From contig NC_089554.1 of the NCBI RefSeq assembly GCF_040115645.1, forward strand, positions 4,836,001-4,900,000: DNA of 64,000 bases, given 5' to 3'. Under the pieces are notes generated by a model that ran no database searches, was not told where the DNA came from, and saw nothing but the letters and a program-made list of their open reading frames with translations. Positions 39,413 through 51,222 of the stretch are shown piece after piece (position 1 is the stretch's first letter; every line of letters begins with the position of its first letter). This stretch comes from Euwallacea fornicatus (taxonomy: Eukaryota > Arthropoda > Insecta > Coleoptera > Curculionidae). A program made the position numbers and the translations under genes.

Positions 39413-42400
39413 ACGTAGGACAATCTAAACCGCACAGTACCTATATAAAAACTTAGGTAGAACATCTCCAGCAGAGGTAGGGAAACTATCATTTTAAGAC
39501 AAGTAATGGTAAGCTCATTGCTGCAGCTCACTTTCAACTGACCGAAACGTCTAATGATAACACACATAATGATTGCCAGTCGTTCTACGTCACAAATAAT
39601 GTGTCCATCGAGTCCCATTTTCAAGCTCTGTTCATTAACCAAATACTCTCATAAGAAAAAAACAGGTCCCGTGTTCATCCGAAAATTCTTTCAACGTGTA
39701 GGGTACGTGTCAATCTCAACGTGAATTTCTTTTTAATATGAGGAACATGTGGAGACACACTTGACTTTCAATCCTTCTTAGTAGGCAATACTTGTCAATG
39801 TTTGACACATATTCAATATGATGAAAAAGTTGCCTTTCCAACTCCAGATCTTCAAGTTCAAATATTTGATCTATGACGTGTACAGATCAAAAAGATTATC
39901 TAGAGCCAAAGGGCCCATTGATTCTTATTTTTTTGACGATATTTTAACCAAACCTGAATAATGTGTTTCAAACTATATTTGTAGTACCTACTTAATGAAC
40001 ACGTGAAAATTAATATCAATATACGTCAGGAAAGAAGACAATTAAATGGAGATAACGAACACGCCATGCGTTTTTCGATAAATATGTATAAATTAGCATG
40101 TTCAAGGCCCCGAGAATCTCAAATAAATTTCGTAACAGTTTCCAGTAACACGGTTATCAGTGCTGCTGTGCGCTCCTCGTACTAGTCGTACTTAAAATTA
40201 AAATTTAAAATTAGTTCATTGCTGAACGCGCTCGCGATCGGTACTCACTGCTTTACTTACATTGCCTAGCTTTTCACGTACTTTAGACCCATTTACATTC
40301 GTCTGTGATATTGTGGATCAGTGATACATCACGCTTAAATTATACCTATTAATCAATCAGGACTGATAGGTAGGTACCTATTTCTCAATTTTTTAGTTAA
40401 AAATCTAAGTTTGCTCAAAAAACAAGTCAGAATCAGTGGCCACCTGACTCTCAGCAAGAGGAATCCATAATTCATTTGGGTCCATTTTCCAGCCTCCTCC
40501 TTCGGGCATGGTCGGAGTAGTCTTGCGTACACTAGCTCGATCAATAAACGACACGCAAAAGGATTTAGAACCGAAAGTGGGTCACACCCAAATATCTCTT
40601 GCCTCTGACACACATTTTCCAACAACAGTTTTGGAGTAGACGGTGTGGCTACGGAGTCGGGAAAAGGGGGATCCCTTGGGGAAGGCCTTACTGGGGTGGG
40701 AGCATCTCAAACTTTCCTACACGCTTTTTTGCTCCGATTTGGTATAATCAACCGAATACTTTTTACAAAAAAAACTTACAAAAACCACTAAAGTTGTGAT
40801 AATTATGGATAAGCAATGCCAATGGCAACGTGTGGTTGATTTATGTATGGGTTTTAATTATTGTGGGATATTTTAATCACCGCTTCCATTATTTTCCATG
40901 AAAACTTATCTTTTTTACCCATGTGGTTTCATTTTCCTTGAACAATTAATAATTAGTTACCTAACAAGTGCGAAAAGTAACAATTTACAGTACGCTGATT
41001 GCAGTTTCGTTTCGCATCGCTCGATCAGCAGTCTATTGCGGTATACATACTTTCACATGATTGAAGTACAATATGTATCCTACAAGCGCATATGTAATAA
41101 TTTTGCTGTCACTGTCACACTTTGATTTACGTGCGATAAAAATTTTTTGCCGCGCACATACGATGAAGTGCCACTTTTAACTTACAAATGAGAAGCCATT
41201 TAATGTTTAGTTAAATGAAAAAAAGTTACTAGCAGTAAAAAAAGTTCAGATCAATGCATATAATTAGCTCGCAGCTAGGTTTGTGGCCGCTTAATTCTTG
41301 AAGCAATTATAGAATTTTTGCAACTTAAATATAGCTCATGAAACAGAGACATGTTGAGTGAATGTAATGACACCAAACTCATCCGAAAATCTATTAATAG
41401 GCAGTTCCATTGAATTCTCGGTTATGGACGAGGAAATAAGTGATGAAATTGTAATGGAATTTGCATGATTCGACCAGAAGATAACGGATACTTCTTAAGA
41501 ATCAATAATCTCGCACAACGGAGCGCCTGCCTGGAAGACAAAACAGTACCAACTCAATGATTTTTTTGGAAATTTCATTTATGAAACTAACCGCGCTCTG
41601 CGCACAATTAAGCGAAACCAAACTAAAAACGACACAAATGTGTGGTGGACAAAAATTAAGACTGAAGAACTTGCCGATTATGAACTATGTACGTACATAG
41701 AGGGCTTTAAAAAGGACTGAAAAGACCCCATTTAATGTACCATTGATAACAGGACGTGTCTGAACTTTGCAGGATATACGGAAAAAAATGTAAGAGTAAA
41801 AACCCTCCATTTTAAGATCTATTTAAATGCTCTTGTAAGTTATACTTGAAATTATTATTGTTGTTTCTCCGTGGCCTACAATATGGTGAAAACACTTCCA
41901 AAAAATGGTTATTTCAATTTAAGTTTGACAAGAATAAATGATACCCTATTGAAGGATGAGGACAATTTCTGTAAACATTTATTTACATACGATACTTAAA
42001 AATAATCAAAATCTCTATATTAACATATTCCAAAAATCGGGAATTGTAGATCAGCAAGGGCAAACAACTGGTCACGCCTGCTGCACGCATTAACTACTTA
42101 TCCATGTCAGGGCGCAAAGTCCATCTTTTCACACTCATCAATCACATCAAGGATTGGAGCAGCTATTTATGAAAATAAAGGCGAACTGGAAATGTGGAAT
42201 TGAATCTCCTACTTCAGCTACCATAATCGTATTATGATCAACCATGCAATAATAGCAACCACAGTTTTAGCAGCTGCATTATTTTAAACTGAATCATGAA
42301 GTTGACTTTGATGTTCAGTAATCGTCTAAATGGTAGGAAAAGTCACGTTTTAATCTGGAAATTTTCTAAAGAACATAACTGGAACAAATTATATCACGAG

Positions 42401-43785
42401 ACCTAAACAATAATGTATGATCGCATTATGTTGATATGGCGCCTAAATGAATCCTTTTCTGGGATCTGATAAGAGATGATGAGATGTAATTCAACCTGAC
42501 GTGATCAAATGTCTAATTAATCATATTTCTACAAATCGAATAAAATACAATTAACGGAGGATATTTGGGAGACTATTTTAAGTAACCTGAACCTTGAAAA
42601 ATTGCGCAGTTATTCAACAAAAGCATGCACAACGACACTGTGGAGATAATGGAATCTTTTGCATAAGGGAATAAAAACATTAAAAATATTTATCATTACA
42701 AGTACCGGGTTTACGCCATTAATTCGTACCCGTTTGCACATCCGTCCAGGATCGCTCTGGTTTGATTTAGATAAGGAAAAACGCCTTTTCCATACCATGA
42801 TAATTGCATTTTGTAACGTACAACATCATAGCTTCCGCAATGAAATAGTGTAAGTTGCCAAGAATAATATCGTCGTTTGCCCGTATTAACACGTATGGTG
42901 TCTCGTGTGAACAGCAAGGTTTTCCACACTAGTTACAAAATATTAAAACGGTGGAGCGAGTTTTGAGGTTGCAAAAATATTGTGACATAATCAATCGGCG
43001 AAGAACCACATGTTTTTTTGTGTGGAATTACATGTGGAATTAATATTTAAAAAATGTTATAATTATATGGCAGGTTTACTGAGCAAATCGCACATAGTTT
43101 TACTGCAAAGTTTTGCTGAAAACACCATGCAAGCCCGATTTCAATGCAAAAACAATAACGCGGTTTACACCTGAGTGGTCAACGAACCAGAATAGTTTAC
43201 ACAACATGCATTATTTCCTGTTATTGCTTTTGAAACGTACACCGCTCAAAACTTATTTTGTTAAGCTCAACGTCATTAAACTTCCATTAATTTGTTTATA
43301 CACCATATGCATTGTAAAGTGTCCATTCATTCCTCTCTCACCTAAAAAAATTGTATTTGCATCAACGCACTCATTGTGCTCGGGAAACTTCGAGGCCTTT
43401 CACGTGCTTCAGACGAATTTGCAGTCAGAAGAGATAAATCTAATCGTTAATTATTATTATTATATTGCTCGTGTTTTTGAAATATTTTCTGTGGGTAATA
43501 AATAGCAGATCATGCTATCAGCTGTGATAAGCTTATCGACGTTTACGTTTATTTCGTACACGAATTAACAAAAAAAATGAAGTTATTCGTGCTTATGTTC
43601 CCGGGAGAAAAAGCAAACTCAATAGTAAAAGTCATTACCTGCATTGTCCCCGATAAATTCAAAAGCATATTTGTGAAGCTCAGATTTCTCTCTATTTTCA
43701 TCCGCACTTCGCATACGCGAATTGTAAAGTACTTTGCAATCAATTTTCCTCTTCGGTTGCTAATTGATTCTCTCGTTTGTTTCAG

Positions 43786-43935
43786 ATCACGTACTTTACC
43801 TTTGAAAATCGCAAAGAAGACATCGTTTCGTGGAACGCAAAGCGAAAAGTAAACACTCAACCTTTTCTCAAAGAAACTTAATGTCGAAATAATCGTTCTT
43901 CAATACAACCGAGTTATTGAAGGAGGCCAGCAAAG
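43786..43935 (+). other. 5' UTR part of the Tob start-codon exon
   Basis: A good acceptor (tctcgtttgtttcag) ends at 43785 and the Tob ATG follows 150 bases later, so the coding exon is probably preceded by a spliced leader. The stretch contains one upstream mini-ORF at 43881-43892 (ATG, two codons, stop) that could damp translation. Confidence 0.55.
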
Positions 43936-46804
43936 ATGCATATAGAAGTACAAGTAGCTTTGAATTTCGTGATTTCGTACCTGTACAACAAACTTCCCCG
44001 GAGACGGGTTAATATTTTCGGGGAGGAGTTGGAAAAAGCTTTAAAAGACAAATTTCAGGTAAGTCCCTGCCCATTACTTCCGCTTCAGCAACTTTAGTGG
44101 CTTGAACTAATAGATCAAACTCCTGGCAGCTATATCGCGAAGATAACGTTCACGGAACTGCTGAAAAAAGTTTTAGGAACTTTTGTATCTTCCATGGAAA
44201 TTATTCTTCAGATAAAGTTGCCAGTATATTGCCCTACTGGCTCTTAATGTTTGCCGAATCTCACGGTCGGTAACTACTACCTAGGGAAAAAGTCCAGTGC
44301 TAGATACGGTAAAATCAATGATTTGGCTCATTTTGAGTGGGTGAGAGCAAAGCATCCATGTAATCAACCCACATAACGCCATTGTGCAATATTGACGTTT
44401 GAAGTCTGCAAATTTAACTCGTTTATGGAGTAATTCGCTCGGTGATGGATAATAATACCTATTTACGAAAGTTTTTAAAATCTCCATATTTCTTTAATGT
44501 ATAAAAGAGAACAAAGTCTAAAGTTCCTTAAAGTCGAATTTTATAAATTTTCAATGAATTAATTTAATCATTTTTATTTCATTGAACGTAGTTTCAAAGG
44601 CATGCATTCCATTAGAATGTAAGGTCAGAGAGAGTTGTCGTGCAGGAAAGCGTAATATACAAATGTATGTACAGCTCAAATTTACCTATAATAAATGTGC
44701 ATACGGTTGTGTTATTTATCTGACAGTGATAACCCCCACGAAATACCAAAAATGCGTGTGGTGTGAACTTTCCAACTGGTATGACCAGAAGTTTTTATGA
44801 TCCCTCTTGTAGACCCAAAGTGAAGCTATTCCAGAAAATGACTGCCAAGACAATGATCAAATGGATAATTACGTTATTCGGGCAAATCTGGAATCGCAGT
44901 CTCATACACACTGTTTCGTTCAAAACAACCTTCCTAACTATAGCCAAGATTCATTACAAAAACTAACGATCTACATACTAAACAATATCAATAGTAACGA
45001 GCAATAACAAAACAGCAACCGACTCGCCACTTCACAAGGACTAGTACTACCTAAGCCTATCAAACCACATGTCTGTTCCCTTATAAACAGGCGAGGAATT
45101 TGAAAAATTCATTAAGGGATTTTAAAAATTAAATAATATGCAGTAGAAAATTTTAAATATGTTACTGGATTGTGCTTGAAAAATAGCTTCAAAGATTTTC
45201 AATTTCGTCATTGCTCAAACATCACGAGCAAATAATAAATCTAGCACTAGCAAAAACCAAACTAGCGCTTGAATTGCACCTCATAATAATAAAATGTTGC
45301 AATAATTTTATTCTCAGGGTCACTGGTATCCAGAGAAGCCTTTTAAGGGGTCAGCATTCCGATGCTTAAAAACGGGCGATCCAATCGACAAAGTGCTGGA
45401 AAGGGCGGCCCGGGAGAGTGGCGTCCCCATCCAGGACATTTTGGAGAATCTCCCTCAGGAATTAGCTGTGTGGGTCGACCCCGGCGAAGTCAGCTACAGA
45501 ATCGGAGAAAAGGGGGCTGTGAAAATCTTGTTCAGTGACAAGGCTGATCCACAAGACGACCATTCTGCTGACAGGTTTGTATTGTCATCTCCAATGCTTA
45601 TACGGGCCGTTAATCTTTGTGTGATTGTTCTCCATAGAGAAGTGACGAAAACGTTCAATCCAGAGGCTCAATGCTTCAGGCCGATCGACTCTGTGAGTTG
45701 CAGTTTGAACAACTTGAGCTTGTCACCCAGCAAGGCCCTGGGTCAATTCGCGGTTCTACCGAACGGCAATGGAAATCCTGTAGGATCACAACTTCAGGGT
45801 CAAAACGTGCAACAAAACGGCAATCAGGTACGTTGAGTTAAAAATTGTATTAGCGTACTGTCAGCCCAAGGAGAGTTGCGATTTTTTGCTGCTTTTCTGG
45901 CGATCGCACGCTCCTGTTTGTAAATGCAGAAATATTGAACATATCTCCACATTTTCACCGAATTTTGAATGTCTTAAAAGGTTGCTCCGAATATGCCCAC
46001 CAATCAACAACTAGCCTCGAACTCTTCAGCGCCGTCCCCCACGTCTATGGGCAACTCTTTCAAAGGCTCACCATCTCCGGTACCTGCTTTCATACCGCGT
46101 ACGACAACTCCGCTCACCTTCACTACCGCTACATTTGCTCAGACGAAGTTTGGCAGTACCAAGTTGAAGACCAGTAGCAAGCGAGCCAATAGGTATGTGA
46201 TACCAATGTATTGACAATGAATTATTGTTCAATGCTCATACCCTTCCATGTAATTTGTCCATAATTCTGTTATTGGTTGACGAAATTTGAAAACTTCATT
46301 TCACGGTTTTTAAGTCACTGTTAGAGCATGGTCCAGCTACGTTTTTCTCTCAGGACAATTACTTAGAAGACCTCCCCTTGCGCGTAATTAGCTAATGCCT
46401 CTTGTTATTTTTTCAGGATGTCTCCAACCGAATTCTCCAATTACATCAAGCAACGCGCCATGCAGCAACAAATCCACCAGCCGCCCCATCACTCTCCAGG
46501 AAGCCGCGCCCTTTCCCCCGACCCATCCGCCTACTATTTTCCACCTCATGGCCACTTTCCTCCTCAGTTTCCCCCTCGTTCCATGTTCGAGTCTTCCAAT
46601 CAGTTCTTGAGCCCCGACCTCTACCCGGCTAAGAACAACTTCAATTTCCCCTTTGACAACTCTCCATTCAGTCCATTCTACCCGGCGAACGGAGGTGTTA
46701 ACGTGCCTCCCAATGGATCCAATCCTGGGCAAAACAAAGACGTAATGGATAACTGGGCTTACGCTTCCACTGGACAGTACCAGCACCTCTTGGTGGCCAA
46801 CTGA
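43936..46804 (+). CDS. Tob: Tob, BTG/Tob-family anti-proliferative adaptor of CCR4-NOT
   Basis: Five coding exons: 43936-44058, 45318-45574, 45638-45827, 45981-46192, 46417-46804. They join in phase to 389 aa; human TOB1 has 345. Residues 1-115 form the BTG domain: MHIEVQVALNFVISYLY start, box A GHWYPEKPFKGSAFRC (42-57) and box B around VWVDPGEVSYRIGEKG (92-107). In this family the domain binds the Caf1/Pop2 (CNOT7/8) deadenylase. Residues 221-251 hold the Tob signature with a PAM2-like VPAFIP and LTFTTATFAQTKFGSTK, the part of vertebrate Tob linked to poly(A)-binding protein. The rest is Pro/Ser/Asn-rich and disordered. The C-terminus NWAYASTGQYQHLLVAN fits insect Tob. The family recruits deadenylation to silence mRNAs and restrains growth and BMP signalling. 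Introns are 1259, 63, 153 and 224 nt; the 63-nt one has no in-frame stop. Confidence 0.96.
44763..45063 (+). repeat. Dispersed repeat family R, copy 3, in a Tob intron
   Basis: It lies in the 1259-nt intron between Tob coding exons 1 and 2. It shares GACCAGAAGTTTTTATGAT, AGACCCAAAG, CAAGACAATGATC-AATGGATAAT, TGTTTCGTTCAAAACAACCTTCC-type and AACGA-CTACATA-AAACAATATC blocks with the copy near 22310. The extra open frames here are repeat-derived, not genes. Confidence 0.55.
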
Positions 46805-47385
46805 GGGTCCTCATAGGCGGAAGAGGGTCTTCTGGAGTTTTGCGGGGGTGGACCGACATCACCGGCCCCGAGCGATTCTATTGTCTCTTTCTTTGTTGGC
46901 GGGCTGAACGATGGTGAGGTAATTGTGGTTGATAGAAAAAGTCTTTCATAACGCAGAACGGTAGATATGCGATCGGTTTAAGACGTATTTTTTGATTTTT
47001 GGAGGTTGTTGCTTCTCACGTTTTTTCGTTTTTTCGAATGGAGATATACGAAATGTTCTAGAGTAGGTAGCTGTTCTGTGTAGGCGCCCAGCAGAGGATT
47101 GCCGGCAATTCTCCTTTTTAGAAATCACGCGTATTTTCTCTATCTTTAGTTGACCAGTTCCTACTTTTGTATTTGCTTTACGAGAACGTTTGTTTTGTAA
47201 TCAAAAAGGCGGAATGTAAATATACGTGTAGTATAAGTTTTTTTAGACGAAGTTCCAGTTCTCTTGGAACAGTGATCTCTCTAAGATTAAAACTAAATAA
47301 TTATTTGTAAATATCGTAGCTTATATTATTTATAAATAATAATGAACTAATAACATAATAAATATTTTTGTAGCGGAAATGTAGT
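46805..47385 (+). other. Tob 3' UTR with two Pumilio-type sites and a poly(A) signal
   Basis: After the Tob stop the DNA is AT-rich with no frame. TGTAAATA, the Pumilio recognition word, occurs at 47215-47222 and 47306-47313. AATAAA at 47357-47362 is followed within 25 bases by a GT-rich stretch, so cleavage near 47375-47385 is likely. A longer form is possible: another TGTAAATA lies at 48823-48830 and AATAAA at 48788. Confidence 0.5.
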
Positions 47386-50300
47386 GTTCTCCACAACAGT
47401 CAGTACCAACTGAGAGACGTATATTTTTCTTAAAATTTCACTTATGAAAGTTTACACTTAACTGATGTTTAATTAGTGGAAAAATTATCATCTGCGACCG
47501 GGCGGCTTAAGTGCATCCCTGGCCGTAGCGCTATTGATTTCTAAATGTAGGTTATTTTTTATACGAGAAGCAAACTGAATCTAGAACATCACAGAGCTTT
47601 TATATCTCGAGAAAAGACAGTAGAATCGCGCCAAACGTTAGTAATAATTCATAAACTATTACCCTTATAAAGTACGAGATCCCCAGCTTGATACTTTTTA
47701 AAATTTTTATAAAGATCGTGCTAGATGGTAAATATAGAATTTATAGATGTTTCTTACTTTATATATATATGGTGTTTACAGTATTCAAGTAGTCCTAGAG
47801 TGTTTCCTAAATTTTTTATATTGTACGTATTTTTTATTTTTGTATGAGAAGCTCAAGCTAACGTCTAGTCCCATGTAGAACTTCATGTTAATCCAAATAA
47901 GTGAGTTGGCATATCATCGTAATTTTCGTTAAAAATATATTTTCAATCTTATTGTCTCTGTTTTTTATTGCTTTGACACTGGGGTGTTTCTATAATTCTG
48001 CACGATAAGAAAGGGAAGAACGTCAGACATCACGATCAGAACGTTTTGAGCAACAGCTCAAACGAAGAGTTCTATAATTTCTCCACCATTTTCTATTCAC
48101 TCAGTCGGTTCTCATTGAAAGTGCTTTAGGACGAATTATTGGAACATTGCTTATGGTTAAAAACAAACAAAAATGGAGACAAAAATAGATAATAATTGAA
48201 AAGAAGCCAGGTTCATTAATTCCAACAAATCCCCATGGAAAGGCTGTTTTCCATATGGAATGCAATAAAATGATCTGTTTTAAGATTGTGATATTCTCTT
48301 TTTTTAACATTTTTATAAAGTGAAAAACCGTGTGCTTACGCAATGAACGTGGCTTTTTCAAAGGCGTTTTACAAGCAAAGTCGAATGTAAACGATCCTTA
48401 CTCAGTATTGCATGTTAGTCGATGCCCGCTAGTGGAGTCTATGCTATTTTGTACTGCTTGCTTTTTTGTTACTTTTTCACTGAACTTTTATTTTTTACCT
48501 GTAATTGTTGACTTTAATATGATAATATATATTTTGTTATGAAGATTTTAATTTTTATTTTTGCACTGTGTTTGGTCTATCTGTGTACCTGATGCGGTAT
48601 CGTTAGTCAGCGCTCTAAAAGGATGCTGCTTTGTTTTGAATAGTGTACAAAGTAAAATGCGGTGAGAGATACATTGAGGATTACCAACGAAAAATCAAAA
48701 ACTACCATTAAAGCGCTTAATTTTCTCCATACCCAGCACTCTGCTTCCATCAGACTTTCTTCGACCTTCACGTACAAAGACGGTTAAAATAAAGTGCATA
48801 TCTAAGTTAGTTCGTATGTACATGTAAATATTAAACTTCGTAATTTAATTGTAACTATAAACTAAATTACCTATATTTTTGTAAGGAATACGGTCGGATT
48901 ATCTGGGTTTGCAGGAATCCCATTTATGTAGCATATTATACCTTCCCTCTGATGGATCTGACGGGGAGCCGCGCTAGGCAATGTACTTCTAGATAACTAA
49001 TGACAAAAATAAATCAGTATTAGTCCAATTGAACACGAGTTTCTCCAAGAAAACTACGCTTATGTGGTGGAAAGAGTGATACTGAGGGTATGGAGAAGAT
49101 AAATATATTATTTAATCTGATAGGAAAGCGAAACTCTATCGAATGTATTGTGATGGAAAATGCTTTATCTCACTCCTCAAAGTGAGCAGCAGATAACGGT
49201 GTTCCGATTAAGGTTGTCAGTATTGCGAGTAGTAGGCAATGTGGGTCAGTTGTTGCACCATGTAGATAGGTATCCTGAAAAATACCGATTTAGATTCAAT
49301 AACGTATTGAAGCATGATAGCAAATATATTAAGGGACTTTCTGGAACAGAGTCCTTAAAACTTTAGTTGCATGTAGTTTACAGATAATTAGATAGTGCTC
49401 GCCAGATTTCCATCACTCCTTTGAAAACTTAAACTCAGTCAGATAGAGTGCATAGTGAAGTTACATGTTGTGGCGCTTAATTAAAGTCAAGTTTTAATTA
49501 TGCGTTCCGCTTTAATGAAAAATAAAGAGGTAAAGTTTTCATGCCAGCCAAACATAGAAAATCTATAAAAGTGTGCATGAGTGCTTGAGAAGAGTATCGT
49601 TGAAGTCAGACTATTTTTTAAATCCCTTTTAAATTTAAGAATCCCAGATCTCTTAAAAACAATAGCTACCACGCATACGAAAAAAGTTAATATCAATGAA
49701 GAAATAGTATATTTTGTAACTATTGCCAGAAACATCACCTTACGGGTAAAACAGTTTACTCTGGCACAATGATGGAAGTATGAAAACTGTACCTTGTTAT
49801 TTCGCAAACGTAACTAAGACTTCACTGACCATATGTCAGACGTTTTCGGCTTTATTCTACTCAACAAACAAGAAATAAGTTTGAAGCCACTTATAGAAAA
49901 TCAAATGCCAAAACGAGCAAATATATGGTTGAAAACACTTGCTTAATATACATATTTGCGTTTTATTCAACCTTGTAAATAACTAGTAGCCAGTAGATAT
50001 TGTATTTCATGACTCGGTGTCTCTTTAATAATCGTGTGTTTAGCTAGACAAAGTAACTTTTATAGCGATTTTTTACCGCCCAGATCTTTCTCATACTGTG
50101 TATTACGATATAATAAAGTCGCAGTGACTATATGACTGTTTCAAAGTCGCTGGGAAACCTTAAACAATTAGGGGAGACTAATGCCCGAAGGAATGTGATG
50201 GCTCTTTTATACTGTCGTAGGAAGTAGAACAATACTCAATAGGTTTGGTTGCCTTACGGAAAACACCCTGTACGACGGAGGGCAAACTTTGTATTAATAT

Positions 50301-51222
50301 TTACGGCTGTTGACAAACCTTAAACTACTTTCTGATTAAACATAAAAGCAATACAGAACCATCCATTGAAAAAAATAGCAAGTGGGGGTTTAAGTTGATG
50401 TTGATGCAGAAATATTTATCGACGCTTATCAGTTTTGTGTGTTAAGCTCGAGAAGGTGCGAATGTAGTTTAAACAAATGTCAACAGACCCATTTAGGCCT
50501 ATTTATATTACAGTATGTATGTCACTACTATCTGTGTTAGTTTGTTAATAAACATCTTTATAAAAGTAAATAACAATATTCATATTTGTGATTAAGTGGT
50601 AGTTAAACTTACTATTATTACTATTATTATTCATTACAATATTTATAGTGAGAACGGATTTTCCATCCCGTTATAAAATAAGTAAGATAATATGTGTATA
50701 TTTATAGTCTATAATTTTTCATATTGTTGTACGATTTTTAAGTTTATATTAAAATGTTTGTGCATTAATAAACAAACGTTTCACTCTTCAAATGATACCC
50801 TTCCAAAGCCACTCTTTCAATTCCATCAAAATTATTTTGCCATATTTTGTACTCAATTCAGCATGCTTATGTACGTATGTATGTACCAGTCCCCGATTTA
50901 CATCATAGATAGAATTGGCAAAATTGCCTGATACGTCCATTATTGGTGTAATGCAGTAATTTTGAAAATGTGCCTAACTACATAAATACTTACTTTCGCC
51001 GACGACACAACTGATCTACGATTCAACTCGATATCTACTCGTACTTGTATGTGCAAATGGACCAAGAAAGGACATGGAGGAAAGGACCATTAATACTAGT
51101 TGACAGGTACAGACAGGAAAGGTTGCGAAAAGCTAGAAAGACGAATTTTTCAAACAAATATTCTGCTTTGTTGGTATATTTAAAGCGTACCTAACATCTA
51201 AAGACACTTACATAGCTGAAAG
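47386..51222. other. Convergent intergenic region between Tob and Bre1
   Basis: Both genes point into this region, so it should hold the 3' UTR end of Bre1 and perhaps a long Tob 3' UTR. I find no convincing gene. The open frames are short and AT-driven. An ACACCCTGTAC repeat end lies near 50263 and a short ACT/ATT simple repeat near 50610-50635. Confidence 0.5.

Larger units (their letters stand above)
6048..43785 (+). other. Inferred giant first intron of Tob, holding repeats but no host gene I recognise
   Basis: If the leader exon assignment is right, this is one intron. Working through it: 6.05-8.29 kb has a heat-shock-element array near the donor and otherwise nothing; 8.30-9.90 kb is a Tc1-like element; 10.97-11.54 kb is a mariner relic; 11.5-20.7 kb has no gene, with a C-rich run near 13675 and ACACCTTGTATA (about 14700) and ACACCCTGTAT (about 19415) repeat ends; 20.70 kb has a candidate small exon; 21.05-25.50 kb holds two foldback elements and a dispersed repeat; 25.5-33.5 kb has no gene, only isolated GCCCTGTATA and TACAGGGT ends near 28876 and 29818; 33.5-35.8 kb has two adjoining transposons; 38.7-39.4 kb has another foldback element; 39.4-43.8 kb has only unconvincing open frames. 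Confidence 0.45.

Noticed and set aside
43113..43505. 130-codon + strand frame upstream of Tob
   Set aside because: AT-driven composition with no family pattern. It ends before the Tob acceptor and is not in a spliceable arrangement.
46388..46786. 132-codon minus-strand open frame opposite the last Tob exon
   Set aside because: It is the antisense shadow of a Pro/Ser-rich coding exon. It has no motif of its own.
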